From Prosthecobacter gellanilyticus (lineage in GTDB: Bacteria; Verrucomicrobiota; Verrucomicrobiia; Verrucomicrobiales; Verrucomicrobiaceae), in the NCBI RefSeq assembly GCF_007992435.1, contig NZ_BKAG01000013.1, positions 94,068-158,067 of the forward strand: a stretch of DNA of 64,000 bases, written 5' to 3'. The position numbers were made by a program, and so were the translations under genes. The notes beneath the pieces are model-generated. The model had not been told where the DNA came from and made no database searches. It worked only from the letters and a program-made list of their open reading frames with translations. Shown here in pieces: positions 1-8,224 of this stretch (position 1 is its first letter; every line of letters begins with the position of its first letter).

Positions 1-479
1 ATGATGCGCAGATCGGGCCGCCGCTCGCGCTGCAAAGCTAGAGCCCAGGCCAGCACAAGATCACCATCGAGATGACGTTCATGAAATTCATCAATGACCA
101 CGCAGCCCACGCGCGAGAGGTCTGGGTCCTCCATGAGCTGGCGCAGCATCACGCCCTCGGTCACATAGGCCAGCCGTGTGTCACGTGAGGTCACATTGTC
201 AAAGCGCACTTGATAGCCCACCTCGCCACCCACACGGCCATCGCGCTCCTTCGCCACACGCTGCGCCAGCATGCGCGCAGCGATGCGCCGGGGCTGCAGC
301 ACGATGCAGCGCTGGCCTTCCTTTAAGATGCCGGAGTCCAGCACGAACTGCGGCACCTGCGTGGACTTGCCGGAGCCCGTCGGCGCCTTGAGCAGCAGGT
401 TCGGCGTGGCTGGGTCACGAAGCTGCGCCAGGACGGCGTCACGGATCTCAAAGATGGGCAGGCTGGCAGGGGCAGGCAT
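1..479 (-). CDS. hrpB: ATP-dependent helicase HrpB-like, N-terminal part (cut by window edge)
   Basis: Only the first ~159 residues lie in the window; the gene runs off the left edge. The start is the ATG at 479. The translation has a Walker A (GSGKST, about residues 36-41), motif Ia (QPRRIAAR), a TEGVMLRQL motif and the Walker B VVIDEFHERH. The DEFH variant, instead of DEAH, is typical of the HrpB branch of DEAH/RHA helicases. These are cytoplasmic ATPases whose physiological role in bacteria is poorly defined. The downstream domains (helicase C, HA2, HrpB C-terminal) cannot be checked. HrpA or another DExH protein is less likely because of the DEFH motif. Confidence 0.8.
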   Translation of the reverse strand, partial: MPAPASLPIFEIRDAVLAQLRDPATPNLLLKAPTGSGKSTQVPQFVLDSGILKEGQRCIVLQPRRIAARMLAQRVAKERDGRVGGEVGYQVRFDNVTSRDTRLAYVTEGVMLRQLMEDPDLSRVGCVVIDEFHERHLDGDLVLAWALALQRERRPDLRI

Positions 480-536
480 GGTTGAACTTCATCTCTGTGC
501 GCTCTGCGAGCCCAGGGGTCAAGGTGCAGAGTGCCC

Positions 537-1409
537 TCACCTGCCCCGCGCCAGCCACACACCGAGCACCGCCACCACCATGCCCACAAGGGCCAGGCCG
601 GTCAGCGTCTCACCGAAGATACCCCAGGCCATGATCGCAGTGACCGCGGGCACGGTGTAGAAAAGGCTGGCCACATTCACCGCCGTGCCGCTTTTGATCA
701 GGTAGTTTAGAAGAGTGATGGCACCGATGGACAGCACCAGCGCCACCCATAGCAGCGCAAAGACAAACTGCCCGCTCCACTGCACCTGCATGGTCTCCGT
801 GGTCACGGCCAGAATGGCAGTGATGATGAGGCTCGCCGCATACTGCACCACCGTGCTCGTGCGCAGATCAAAGGCCGGGCAATGCCGCTTCTGCCACATC
901 GTGCCCGCTGTGATGCCCACCAGCGCTGCAATGGCTGGAACAGTCATGATGAAAGTCACACCACTGCCCATCTTATGCGCCACCACCATGATGGTGCCGA
1001 TGAAGCCGAGCGCCAAACCCATCCATTGCCGGGGCAGCACTCTTTCACCAAGTGCCACGCCCGCAAAAGCCGCCGTGAAGAGAGGCTGCATGGACACGAT
1101 CAGGCTCACGACACCCGCGGGAAGACCAAGCTTCAGCGCCCACACGCAGCCGCTCAGATACAGGGCGTGAATGAGCAGGCCTGCAAAGGCCACGTGCATC
1201 ATCTGCCCCTTCCCTGCGGGCCACGGAGCGCGTGAGATCAGCGAGATCGGCACCAGGATCGCAAGCACGATGCAGTAGCGCATCGTCAGGAAGGTGAAGG
1301 GCTCCGCATACGGCACGCCCAGCTTGGACCCGATGAAGCCACTGCTCCACAGCAGCACGAACAACCACGGAATCGCGGCCATCCATCGAGACTGATGCGG
1401 TGAGTTCAT
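537..1409 (-). CDS. DMT-superfamily transporter, EamA family
   Basis: A 290-residue, very hydrophobic protein with about ten predicted membrane helices in two similar halves, as in EamA-domain drug/metabolite exporters. It begins MNSPHQ followed by a first helix with the WLFVLLWSSGFIGSK pattern common in this family. The start at 1409 was preferred over an upstream ATG because the longer form would overlap the thioesterase gene, which ends at 1444. It is likely an inner-membrane exporter of small metabolites or amino acids; the substrate cannot be deduced. It reads in the same direction as the thioesterase and rpiB upstream and may be co-transcribed with them. Confidence 0.85.
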   Translation of the reverse strand: MNSPHQSRWMAAIPWLFVLLWSSGFIGSKLGVPYAEPFTFLTMRYCIVLAILVPISLISRAPWPAGKGQMMHVAFAGLLIHALYLSGCVWALKLGLPAGVVSLIVSMQPLFTAAFAGVALGERVLPRQWMGLALGFIGTIMVVAHKMGSGVTFIMTVPAIAALVGITAGTMWQKRHCPAFDLRTSTVVQYAASLIITAILAVTTETMQVQWSGQFVFALLWVALVLSIGAITLLNYLIKSGTAVNVASLFYTVPAVTAIMAWGIFGETLTGLALVGMVVAVLGVWLARGR

Positions 1410-1443
1410 TCGCAAGGTTGGTAAAACAGTTTCATCGGTCGGA

Positions 1444-1908
1444 TCATCCTTCGCGCATCGCGACAAAGCTGCCTTCAAACTCCACGCAGACCTTTCCAGC
1501 CTCTTCAATCACCGCCTTGAGTGTCAGGCTCGCACGCCCCGTCTCCGTGAACTTGAGCTGAAACGCCTCCATGTCTTGATCCGCAGGCCGATGCCCTGTC
1601 GCCCTCAGCGCACCACGCACAGGACTGCGATAACGAATGCTGCTCTCACGCACCACGATGTGTGCCTGACGGTCGCCCAACATCAACCATAGCAAGCAGT
1701 AGCCTGTGAGAGTGGCCAGCGCACTCAGACTGCCGCCAAAGGCCGTGCCGAGATGGTTATGGTTAGGCGCGAGCGGTGCCTGCAGCACAAGCTGCTGCCC
1801 ATCCCAGCTCTCCACCATCACTCCCATCGCGAGCGTCAGCGGGATCTGCTCGTGAAGGAACGTCTCGGTCTCGCGCAGCAGTGGCTCGTTGATGGAAGCC
1901 TCACTCAT
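1444..1908 (-). CDS. hotdog-fold thioesterase, YiiD C-terminal-like
   Basis: A 154-residue protein with the hotdog-fold signature NHNHLGTAFGGSLSALATL, resembling the YiiD C-terminal putative thioesterase domain (PF09500). It probably hydrolyses an acyl thioester; the substrate is unknown. The ATG at 1908 is chosen because it overlaps the rpiB stop codon by 8 bases (ATGAGTGA), a typical translational-coupling arrangement; an upstream ATG at 1947 would extend deep into rpiB. The EamA transporter follows 34 bases downstream. Confidence 0.8.
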   Translation of the reverse strand: MSEASINEPLLRETETFLHEQIPLTLAMGVMVESWDGQQLVLQAPLAPNHNHLGTAFGGSLSALATLTGYCLLWLMLGDRQAHIVVRESSIRYRSPVRGALRATGHRPADQDMEAFQLKFTETGRASLTLKAVIEEAGKVCVEFEGSFVAMREG

Positions 1909-2329
1909 CGATTTGATGGATGCGGGCCAGATGACGGCCACCTTCAAAAGCGGTCGTCAAAAACACATCGACGATCTTCAGCGCCGTCTCTTGATCCATC
2001 ATTCGTTCGCCGAGCGAGAGCACATTCGCGTCATTGTGCAGACGGGTTAGCCGCGCCGACTCCAGATTCCAGCACAGGCCGCAGCGCACGCCTTTCACAC
2101 GATTCGCCGTGATGGCCTCGCCATTGCCGGAGCCGCCTAAAACAATGCCGCGCTCATAGGTGCCTGCTGCCACGGCTTCAGCCACAGGCCGGATGAACTT
2201 CGGATAGTCCACCGCCTCATCCGAGTGCGTGCCAAAGTCTTTCACCTCATGACCACCCTCCCGCAGATGCTGGATGATGGCCTGCTTGTAGCGAAAGCCT
2301 GCGTGATCAGAGCCAATGGCGATTTTCAT
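1901..2329 (-). CDS. rpiB: ribose-5-phosphate isomerase B
   Basis: A 142-residue RpiB/LacAB-family protein that interconverts ribose 5-phosphate and ribulose 5-phosphate in the pentose phosphate pathway. It has the substrate-binding SDHAG (residues 7-11) and the HND motif (98-100). The catalytic-loop motif is GGSGNGE (65-71), as in the mycobacterial subgroup, which uses a Glu where E. coli RpiB has a catalytic Cys. The length is normal. It overlaps the thioesterase start by 8 bases, so the two are probably co-translated. Confidence 0.93.
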   Translation of the reverse strand: MKIAIGSDHAGFRYKQAIIQHLREGGHEVKDFGTHSDEAVDYPKFIRPVAEAVAAGTYERGIVLGGSGNGEAITANRVKGVRCGLCWNLESARLTRLHNDANVLSLGERMMDQETALKIVDVFLTTAFEGGRHLARIHQIDE

Positions 2330-2358
2330 GGTCGTTGGGAGCGCTTCACATCATCTTC

Positions 2359-2961
2359 TCAAAAGCGATTCTGGATCACCACTTCCTCATAGGCCAGCTG
2401 ACCACCTTTCGGCCAGGCAGGCTGGGTGCCCTTGCCGACAGAGATCATGAACGAGATCACATGATCTTCCGGCAGGTTGATGACCTTGGCCACGGCATCA
2501 AAATCAAAACCATCCATCGGGCAGGAATCATAGCCCATGGCCTTCGCAGCCAGCATGATGGTCATGCCCGCCATGCCGCAGGAGCGCATGGCCTCATCTC
2601 GCTGCACCTGCTCGCGGCCCGCATAGTATTGACCGATGGCAGGCACCAGGAAGTCCTGCACAGGCTGCGGCGCATTCTTCCAATAGCGGCCAGCATCTTT
2701 GCTCCATGACTTCGTGTCCGCACACAGCACGATCAGCAGCGAGGCCTCGGTGACCTGCGCCTGATCCCAGGCCACGGCACGGATCTCTTTGCGCACCTCC
2801 GGATCCGTCACGGCTACAAAGCGCCAGTTCTGAATGTTAAAGGCCGTGGGCGCCAGCATGGCTGTTTCGAGGAGCTGGCGGATCTCCGCTTCGCTCATGC
2901 GATGAGCGGGATCATAGTGCTTGATGGCGCGGCGGGATTGGATGGCATCGAGAGTGTTCAT
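2359..2961 (-). CDS. nitroreductase family protein (FMN-dependent NAD(P)H oxidoreductase)
   Basis: A 200-residue nitroreductase-fold flavoprotein. The N-terminus MNTLDAIQSRRAIKHYD carries the FMN-phosphate-binding RR pair. LLETAMLAPTAFNIQNWRF is the second FMN-binding segment, and the AKAMGYDSCPMDGFD region is typical of NfsB-like members. It presumably reduces nitro compounds, quinones or flavins in the cytoplasm. The reading frame stays open far upstream, but the ATG at 2961 matches the family start. It ends 29 bases before rpiB begins, in the same direction, and is divergent from the membrane protein at 3139. Confidence 0.9.
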   Translation of the reverse strand: MNTLDAIQSRRAIKHYDPAHRMSEAEIRQLLETAMLAPTAFNIQNWRFVAVTDPEVRKEIRAVAWDQAQVTEASLLIVLCADTKSWSKDAGRYWKNAPQPVQDFLVPAIGQYYAGREQVQRDEAMRSCGMAGMTIMLAAKAMGYDSCPMDGFDFDAVAKVINLPEDHVISFMISVGKGTQPAWPKGGQLAYEEVVIQNRF

Positions 2962-3138
2962 GAGAGTAGGGGGAGCGGGTGATAGAGGCCCGGTGAATAG
3001 AGAGCGCGGACGGTCAAAAGGCAAAACAATCGCGCTCCGACATGACGCTCCTACGATTTCGAGGTCACCTGCGATGCGCGTGAATGAGATTGATTGCACC
3101 ATTCTGCTAAGACAGACTGGCAAGCGCAGACTCATCCT

Positions 3139-3597
3139 ATGAACCCGCCCCCTGCCGAATCTGCCCCCTACTGGCTGCCGTTCGCCATCGTGGGCGGCTT
3201 TCTCATCGTCTTCCCCACCATCTGGTGCTTCGTCGTGTGGCTGCTCAGCCACATGGGCGGATGGCAGGCTCTGACACCACGCTACGCCAGTGGCAGCCGT
3301 CCCGTCGCCGGCACACGCCACAGCGGTCTGACCGGCATGGTCGGAGGCGTGAGCTACCGTAGCACTTTGACTGCACACCTTGATACTGATGGCTTCTTCA
3401 TCGAGGTCATGCCGCTCTTCAAAATCGGCCATCCTCGCCTGTTCATCCCATGGCCGGACATCAGCGACCGCAAGCAGCGTCAAGTTCTCTGGTGGAAGGC
3501 CGAGGTCCTCAGCATCGGTCAGCCCGTGATCACCACGATCGCCCTGCCATCGGCTTTGCTGGAAGCCCAAGATCTCTCGGCAGGGCGAGCAGCCTAA
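3139..3597 (+). CDS. hypothetical single-pass membrane protein
   Basis: A 152-residue protein, family not recognised. Residues about 12-34 form one strong hydrophobic helix, followed by a soluble domain with an alternating hydrophobic pattern (for example GFFIEVMPLFKIGHPRLFIPW) that suggests a small beta-rich fold. The ATG at 3139 starts just before the membrane helix; an earlier ATG at 3094 would add 15 polar residues. The tag gene follows 41 bases downstream on the same strand. The gene is divergent from the nitroreductase; the 177-base gap between them should hold both promoters. Confidence 0.65.
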   Translation: MNPPPAESAPYWLPFAIVGGFLIVFPTIWCFVVWLLSHMGGWQALTPRYASGSRPVAGTRHSGLTGMVGGVSYRSTLTAHLDTDGFFIEVMPLFKIGHPRLFIPWPDISDRKQRQVLWWKAEVLSIGQPVITTIALPSALLEAQDLSAGRAA

Positions 3598-3638
3598 CCA
3601 AAGGTGATCGAGCAACTCTCATCCTCTTCCCGATCCTC

Positions 3639-4244
3639 ATGAGCAAGACCTACATCGCCGATGACGGCAAAGAGCGTTGCCACTGGTGCAGTTCCGCCCC
3701 GGAGTTCCCTGCCTATCATGACAAGGAGTGGGGTTTCCCTGTCGCAGACGATCATCGGCTGTTTGAAAAACTCAGTTTGGAAGGCTTTCAGTCCGGGCTG
3801 AGCTGGCGCACCATCCTGACCAAGCGCGAAAATTTCCGCACTGCTTTTCACCTCTTCGACTTTGACCGCGTGGCCAGCTTCACAGAAAAGGATGTCGCAC
3901 GCCTGTTGCAGGATGCGGGCATCATCCGTCATCGGGGCAAGATTGAAGCTGTCATCAACAATGCTCGCCGCGCCCAGGAGCTCGTAAAGCAGGAAGGCTC
4001 ACTCGCTGCCTACATCTGGAGCCACGAGCCTGATGACAAGAAACAAGCGGAGCCGCAATCAGCCTCCACCTCGGCCGAATCAATCGCTCTCTCCAAAGAT
4101 CTGAAGAAGCGCGGATGGAAGTTCGTCGGCCCAACCACCGTGTATGCCTTCATGCAGGCCATGGGCCTCATCAACGACCATGCCGAGGGCTGCATCATCC
4201 GAGCCAAGGCAGAGAAGGCGCGCAAAGCATTCAAGCGACCTTGA
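3639..4244 (+). CDS. tag: DNA-3-methyladenine glycosylase I
   Basis: A 201-residue Tag-family enzyme that excises 3-methyladenine from alkylated DNA (base excision repair). The zinc-snap ligands are visible: Cys14 and His27 (RCHWC...YHDKEWG), His181 and Cys185 (NDHAEGC), with the same spacings as E. coli Tag. The core motifs LEGFQSGLSWRTILTKREN and DAGIIRHRGKIEA are also present. The ATG at 3639 is the natural start; the open frame upstream covers the preceding gene in another frame. A short N-terminal extension (MSKTYIADDG) precedes the first zinc ligand. Confidence 0.95.
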   Translation: MSKTYIADDGKERCHWCSSAPEFPAYHDKEWGFPVADDHRLFEKLSLEGFQSGLSWRTILTKRENFRTAFHLFDFDRVASFTEKDVARLLQDAGIIRHRGKIEAVINNARRAQELVKQEGSLAAYIWSHEPDDKKQAEPQSASTSAESIALSKDLKKRGWKFVGPTTVYAFMQAMGLINDHAEGCIIRAKAEKARKAFKRP

Positions 4245-4331
4245 TCGCGAGTTATTCGGATAGCGCCATGGTCATCACGACGGTGATTCGTCCTCGACGA
4301 GTCACCAGAGCTTGTTAGTGAATAGCTGCCG

Positions 4332-5417
4332 ATGCCTTCACCCACCACCTCGCCACGCCCCCTCGCAGACCTTTCTGCCGAGGAACTGGCGGCGTGGATG
4401 CAGGAGCATGGCTTCAATACCTATCATGCCCCACGCCTGCTCAGGCAGGTGTATGAGGTCAGCGCCACGTCAAACAAGGACCGCATGCCGGCGGGTCTCG
4501 AAGACTTGGTGAAGTCCAAGTTCGCTCTGGATGCCGCCAGCCTCGCCATGCGCCAGGTGTCTGAAGACGGCACCACGAAGCTCCTGCTCCGCCTCAGTGA
4601 CGGGCGCACGGTCGAGTCCGTGCTCATGCCAGACTATCATCCCGAGCGTGCCGCAGGCTGCATCTCCAGCCAGGTGGGCTGCGCCATGGGTTGTGACTTC
4701 TGTGCCACCACCCAGACCGGTTTTGAACGCAATCTTAGTTCGGGCGAAATCGTGGAGCAGTTCATCCGCCTGCGCCGCGAGGCACGCTCCGCAGGCCGCA
4801 CGCTGCGCACCATCGTCTTCATGGGCATGGGCGAGCCCATGCTGAACCTTAAAAATGTCATCGCCGCCGTGAGACGCATCGCGGATCCCGCGCTCGGTGC
4901 GCTTGGCTGGAGACAGGTCACCGTATCCACAGTCGGCATCGTTCCCGGCATTGAGGAGCTTCGTAAAGCTGACCTCGGTGTGCACCTCGCCTTGTCCCTG
5001 CATGCGCCTGATGATGTCACGCGCGCGGATCTGCTGCCGATGGGCAAACGCTTTGACGTGAGAGATGTGCTGGAGGCCGTGGACCGCTATCAGGAGAGCA
5101 GTGGCCGCATCACCACCATCCAGTATTGCCTGCTCGATGGCGTGAACGATTCTCTCGCCCAGGCCCGCGACCTTTCACGCCTGCTTGAGGGCCGTCGCAT
5201 GCATGTGAATCTGCTGCGCTACAATGCCACCGGCCTGAGCCTGCGCGGCCGTTCCTATGCCCCCAGCTCCATGGAGCAGACGGAAGCCTTCCTCGCCGAG
5301 CTACGTGCCCACGGCACCGTGGCCCATCTACGCCGTGCACGCGGACCGGACATCGATGCTGCCTGCGGTCAGTTGAGGAAGCGCGAAGTGGCTCAAAGGC
5401 AGTCTCTGTCAGTGTGA
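4332..5417 (+). CDS. rlmN: 23S rRNA/tRNA adenine-C2 methyltransferase RlmN
   Basis: A 361-residue radical-SAM methylase. The [4Fe-4S] ligands are Cys117, Cys121 and Cys124 (CAMGCDFC). The second catalytic cysteine is Cys345 in RGPDIDAACGQL, at the C-terminal position expected for the RlmN/Cfr family. MGMGEPMLN is the GGE-like SAM-binding motif, and SLHAP with the YNATG-type C-terminal strand completes the barrel. RlmN methylates A2503 of 23S rRNA and A37 of some tRNAs. Cfr shares the motifs, but the chromosomal context and length fit RlmN. A strong hairpin lies immediately downstream. Confidence 0.93.
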   Translation: MPSPTTSPRPLADLSAEELAAWMQEHGFNTYHAPRLLRQVYEVSATSNKDRMPAGLEDLVKSKFALDAASLAMRQVSEDGTTKLLLRLSDGRTVESVLMPDYHPERAAGCISSQVGCAMGCDFCATTQTGFERNLSSGEIVEQFIRLRREARSAGRTLRTIVFMGMGEPMLNLKNVIAAVRRIADPALGALGWRQVTVSTVGIVPGIEELRKADLGVHLALSLHAPDDVTRADLLPMGKRFDVRDVLEAVDRYQESSGRITTIQYCLLDGVNDSLAQARDLSRLLEGRRMHVNLLRYNATGLSLRGRSYAPSSMEQTEAFLAELRAHGTVAHLRRARGPDIDAACGQLRKREVAQRQSLSV

Positions 5418-5423
5418 AGATGA

Positions 5424-5457
5424 AAGCGGACGAGCAGGATTTCTGCATCGTCCGCTT
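5424..5457. terminator. hairpin between convergent rlmN and AhpD-like gene
   Basis: A 10-bp perfect stem (AAGCGGACGA with TCGTCCGCTT) continues through a one-base bulge into GCAG/CTGC with a GATTT loop. It lies 6 bases after the rlmN stop and just beyond the stop of the convergent gene. The U-tract is poor on both sides, so intrinsic termination is plausible but not certain. Confidence 0.5.
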
Positions 5458-5466
5458 CAGCATCGA

Positions 5467-5769
5467 TCAACCAAGAGCATGCGTGGCATGGGTGATCGCA
5501 CCGCCGGCACGCAGCGCCGCCGCCACGATGGTCGCTTCCACGATCTCCGTGTCAGTCGCACCCGCCTTGCGCGCATTCGCACTGTGGATGTCGATGCAGT
5601 ACGGACACTGTGTGGTCACAGCCACCGCCACGGCGATGAGCTCCTTGTATTTCACGGGGATCTCTCCCTCGGCGAGCGCCAGTTTGTCGAAAGCCCAGAA
5701 GGCCTTCATGGCCTCCGGTGCAGCCTCGTTCATGGTCTTGATCTTGGTCAGATTTTCTTTGTTGTACAT
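5467..5769 (-). CDS. carboxymuconolactone decarboxylase/AhpD-family protein
   Basis: A 100-residue all-alpha protein with the AhpD-like redox motif CPYC (Cys55, Cys58) followed by His62 (CPYCIDIHSANARKAG). The peroxidase-associated branch of the CMD family uses this arrangement for peroxide or disulfide chemistry. KYKELIAVAVAVTTQ and VAAALRAGGAITHA match the family. It likely works in the cytoplasm as a small antioxidant oligomer. The methyltransferase gene lies 34 bases upstream on the same strand, so the two probably form an operon. It is convergent with rlmN. Confidence 0.88.
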   Translation of the reverse strand: MYNKENLTKIKTMNEAAPEAMKAFWAFDKLALAEGEIPVKYKELIAVAVAVTTQCPYCIDIHSANARKAGATDTEIVEATIVAAALRAGGAITHATHALG

Positions 5770-5803
5770 AGGATGTGTTTTTTGAATTTGAGGTTGTTTT
5801 TAG

Positions 5804-6673
5804 TTAGGCCTTGGAGGCCGTGATGTGCAGGTATTCAGCAGCCACTTCTGTGGTGCCGGGCTCGGTGGAGCGGTTGTACTCGGTCTGGAGCTTCACCAGG
5901 TCCTCCCGCAGCGCGGGCCTGTCTGAGGCAGGCAGAGACTCAAAAGCGCGCAGCGTGGGACCGTAGTATTGGCGGAAGAAGTCCACCGTCTCCGCAGGTG
6001 GGAACGGATAGCGCATTGCGGCCATGTGGCGCATCACGCGCAGATCTGTGAAGCCCTGGCTGAGCAGCTCGCGCACATTCGCTTCCCTGCCCCATTCCAT
6101 GGGCGATGGCACACCCGCAGGTGGCGGTGGCAGATGCGCCTTGAAGATGGCGAACATTTTCCCCAGGAAGCCCTCCGGCGTCCAGTTGGCCAGGGCAATC
6201 AAGCCGCCCGGCTTGGTCACACGCAGGAGTTCTGCGGCGGCCACCTTCGGACGCGGCGCAAACATGACGCCAAACATGCTCACGGTGAGATCGAAGCTAT
6301 TATCGGCAAAAGGCAGCGCCTCGGCATCCGCCTCCTGGTATTCGATGCTCAGACCTTCCGCAGCCGAGCGCTCACGGGCTTGGGTGATCAGGTTTGCTGC
6401 GACGTCAATGCCACTCACGGAGCATCCACGCCGTGCGGCAATCATGGCCAGATTGCCTGAGCCGCAGGCCACATCCAGCACCTTCATGCCGGGTCGCAGT
6501 GGCTGCCGCGCCATGAACTCCTCGGCGACGTTTTCAATCGTGCGAGCGATCTGCCCGAAGTCGCCGGACTCCCAGGTGATCTTTTGCCGGGCCTTGATGA
6601 CTTCGATGTTGGGGATCGAAACGGTGTCTGTGCGTGTCTCTGACTTATTCGGTTGGGGGGTTAGTGTTTGCAT
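5804..6673 (-). CDS. class I SAM-dependent methyltransferase
   Basis: A 289-residue protein with the Rossmann-type SAM motif I VLDVACGSGNLA (about residues 65-76), the acidic end of strand 2 (GIDVA), motif II region ADAEALPFADNSFD, and a post-II segment RVTKPGGLIALANW. This is the UbiE/Methyltransf_11 pattern. The substrate is unknown. It lies directly upstream of the AhpD-like gene and 88 bases downstream of the AraC-family regulator, all on the minus strand, so the regulator may control this pair (inference from position). Confidence 0.85.
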   Translation of the reverse strand: MQTLTPQPNKSETRTDTVSIPNIEVIKARQKITWESGDFGQIARTIENVAEEFMARQPLRPGMKVLDVACGSGNLAMIAARRGCSVSGIDVAANLITQARERSAAEGLSIEYQEADAEALPFADNSFDLTVSMFGVMFAPRPKVAAAELLRVTKPGGLIALANWTPEGFLGKMFAIFKAHLPPPPAGVPSPMEWGREANVRELLSQGFTDLRVMRHMAAMRYPFPPAETVDFFRQYYGPTLRAFESLPASDRPALREDLVKLQTEYNRSTEPGTTEVAAEYLHITASKA

Positions 6674-6761
6674 GGGTTGTTCGGTCGTTAAACCGAGCTC
6701 ACCCTAGCGAATCCTCATTCCGCCTGCTTTGCCCTGCGGCTCAATCTTTTGACTGTGCGGT

Positions 6762-7631
6762 TCAGACCGTGGCCTTTTCCTGCCGATAGGTCAGCGGCGG
6801 CACTCCGAAGCGGGTTTTGAAGACACGGCTGAAGTGCGAGACATGCTCGAATCCGCTTTCAAACGTCACCTCCGTGATGTTGAGCGGGGAGGTGCGCAGC
6901 AGCTTCGCAGCATGATCCAGCCGCCGCTGCAGCAGCCACTTTCCTGGAGGCTCCTGGTAGTGCGCCTGAAACTCGCGCTTGAAGGTGGACAGGCTGCGGT
7001 GGCAGAGCTTCGCATACTCTTCTAACGAAAGATTAAACCGGAAATTCGCCTCCATGATCTCCGCGATGGACGGCGCATCACGGGTGCCCGTGGTGCAGAA
7101 GTAGGCTGCCAGCTCGGTGTTGGTCCTGCTGGTCAGCACACTGATGACCAGTTCCTTCAGCTTGTGCCTCATCAGCGGCTCCGGCGGCGTCTCATCTCCA
7201 GCGAGATAAGTCCGCATGGACTGGAAGAGCGCCGCCAGCGTCACATCGTTCTCCACACGCAGCGCCGTCTTGACCGGTGTGCGACTGGCGGCATGGAGCC
7301 CGAGTGCCTCGACCACTTCACGCACCGTGCTCCGCATGAGCGCATCTGGAATGAAGAGCATCAGGAGGCACACATCCTCCTCAAAGTGCTGCTCCGTGAT
7401 GGTGGCGCCTTTCTTGAAAAACAAGGTGTCTCCTGGACTCGCCTTCCAGATGCCATCTGAAGTGTACCAGGTCTTCTTTCCCGTGACGACATGCACCAGA
7501 TAGTCTGCCTCCGTCCAGTTCTCCAGCATCTTCTGGTCCGTGCCGCAGGTGAACTCCGCGAACAAGAAGTCGCCGATCACGAGCTTGCTGTAGCTCGGAT
7601 TGTCGCGCACGGCTTGGTAAAGATTCAGCAT
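6762..7631 (-). CDS. AraC-family transcriptional regulator
   Basis: About 289 residues. The N-terminal half is a cupin-like effector/dimerisation domain (TGKKTWYTSDGIW, SPGDTLFFKKGA). The C-terminal ~100 residues are an AraC double helix-turn-helix: LSLEEYAKLCHRSLSTFKREF is helix-turn-helix 1, and ITEVTFESGFEHVSHFSRVFKTRFG is the second helix-turn-helix with the family signature. The start is uncertain. The ATG at 7631 (MLNLYQAV) is used here; an in-frame TTG at 7685 would add 18 residues and has an AGGAAAGG-like element about 12 bases upstream. It is divergent from the cupin gene at 7754. Confidence 0.87.
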   Translation of the reverse strand: MLNLYQAVRDNPSYSKLVIGDFLFAEFTCGTDQKMLENWTEADYLVHVVTGKKTWYTSDGIWKASPGDTLFFKKGATITEQHFEEDVCLLMLFIPDALMRSTVREVVEALGLHAASRTPVKTALRVENDVTLAALFQSMRTYLAGDETPPEPLMRHKLKELVISVLTSRTNTELAAYFCTTGTRDAPSIAEIMEANFRFNLSLEEYAKLCHRSLSTFKREFQAHYQEPPGKWLLQRRLDHAAKLLRTSPLNITEVTFESGFEHVSHFSRVFKTRFGVPPLTYRQEKATV

Positions 7632-7753
7632 GTCGAATCCCGGGTGAAGGCCGCCATCATAGCGCTGCCATGAAAATGTCGACAAATGGTTGAGTGACCT
7701 TTCCTGTCCGAACCTTGCACCGCGCCAACCCGGTGGCAGTTTGGCCTCCGATC

Positions 7754-8218
7754 ATGAATCCCATCCAAGGCTACCACCTCATCACGCCGCAGGACCTTTT
7801 CTGGCGGAAGTCGAACCTCATGAAGATCCCGAATGCGGACTATCTGGAGCGCACGGGCAGTGAGAACCTCAGTGCCCGCCTCTGGCGAATGCCGCCGAAG
7901 AGCGCCAGCACCCTGCACAAGCATATCCGTCAGGAGGAGTTTTATTTCGTGCTCGAAGGCACCGGCCGGATCCGCGTGGGCGAGGACACACTCACTGTCC
8001 CGAAATACGGCGCCGTGATGGTCGGCCCAGATCAGATCCGCCAGACATTCAATGACACGGAAGAAGAAGTGCTCTGGCTCATCGTCGGCGCGCCGGAGGA
8101 ACTGGAACTGCTGCCCACGGCTCCGGTCAAACCCGACCTGTCCGTGATCTATCCCGTGGAACCTACCCAATTGCCGAAAGAGCTCGCAGGCGTGGAATGG
8201 CCACCGAAGGATGCCTGA
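7754..8218 (+). CDS. cupin-domain protein
   Basis: A 154-residue protein with one cupin domain: HKHIRQEEFYFVLEGTGRI is cupin motif 1 (H-x-H-x5-E-type metal ligands), and PKYGAVMVGPDQIRQTFN is motif 2, with Gln/Asn rather than the usual His near its end. This suggests a small beta-barrel metal-binding or sugar/phenolic-binding protein; the activity is unknown. The ATG at 7754 (MNPIQGYHL) is preferred over one at 7694, which would reach into the divergent promoter region. It ends 6 bases before the convergent hydroxylase-like gene. Confidence 0.8.
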   Translation: MNPIQGYHLITPQDLFWRKSNLMKIPNADYLERTGSENLSARLWRMPPKSASTLHKHIRQEEFYFVLEGTGRIRVGEDTLTVPKYGAVMVGPDQIRQTFNDTEEEVLWLIVGAPEELELLPTAPVKPDLSVIYPVEPTQLPKELAGVEWPPKDA

Positions 8219-8224
8219 CGCGCA

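Noticed and set aside
2359..3615. An open frame of 418 codons on the minus strand around the nitroreductase
   Set aside because: Only the last 200 codons look like a real protein. The upstream part has no family features and overlaps the divergent membrane-protein gene.
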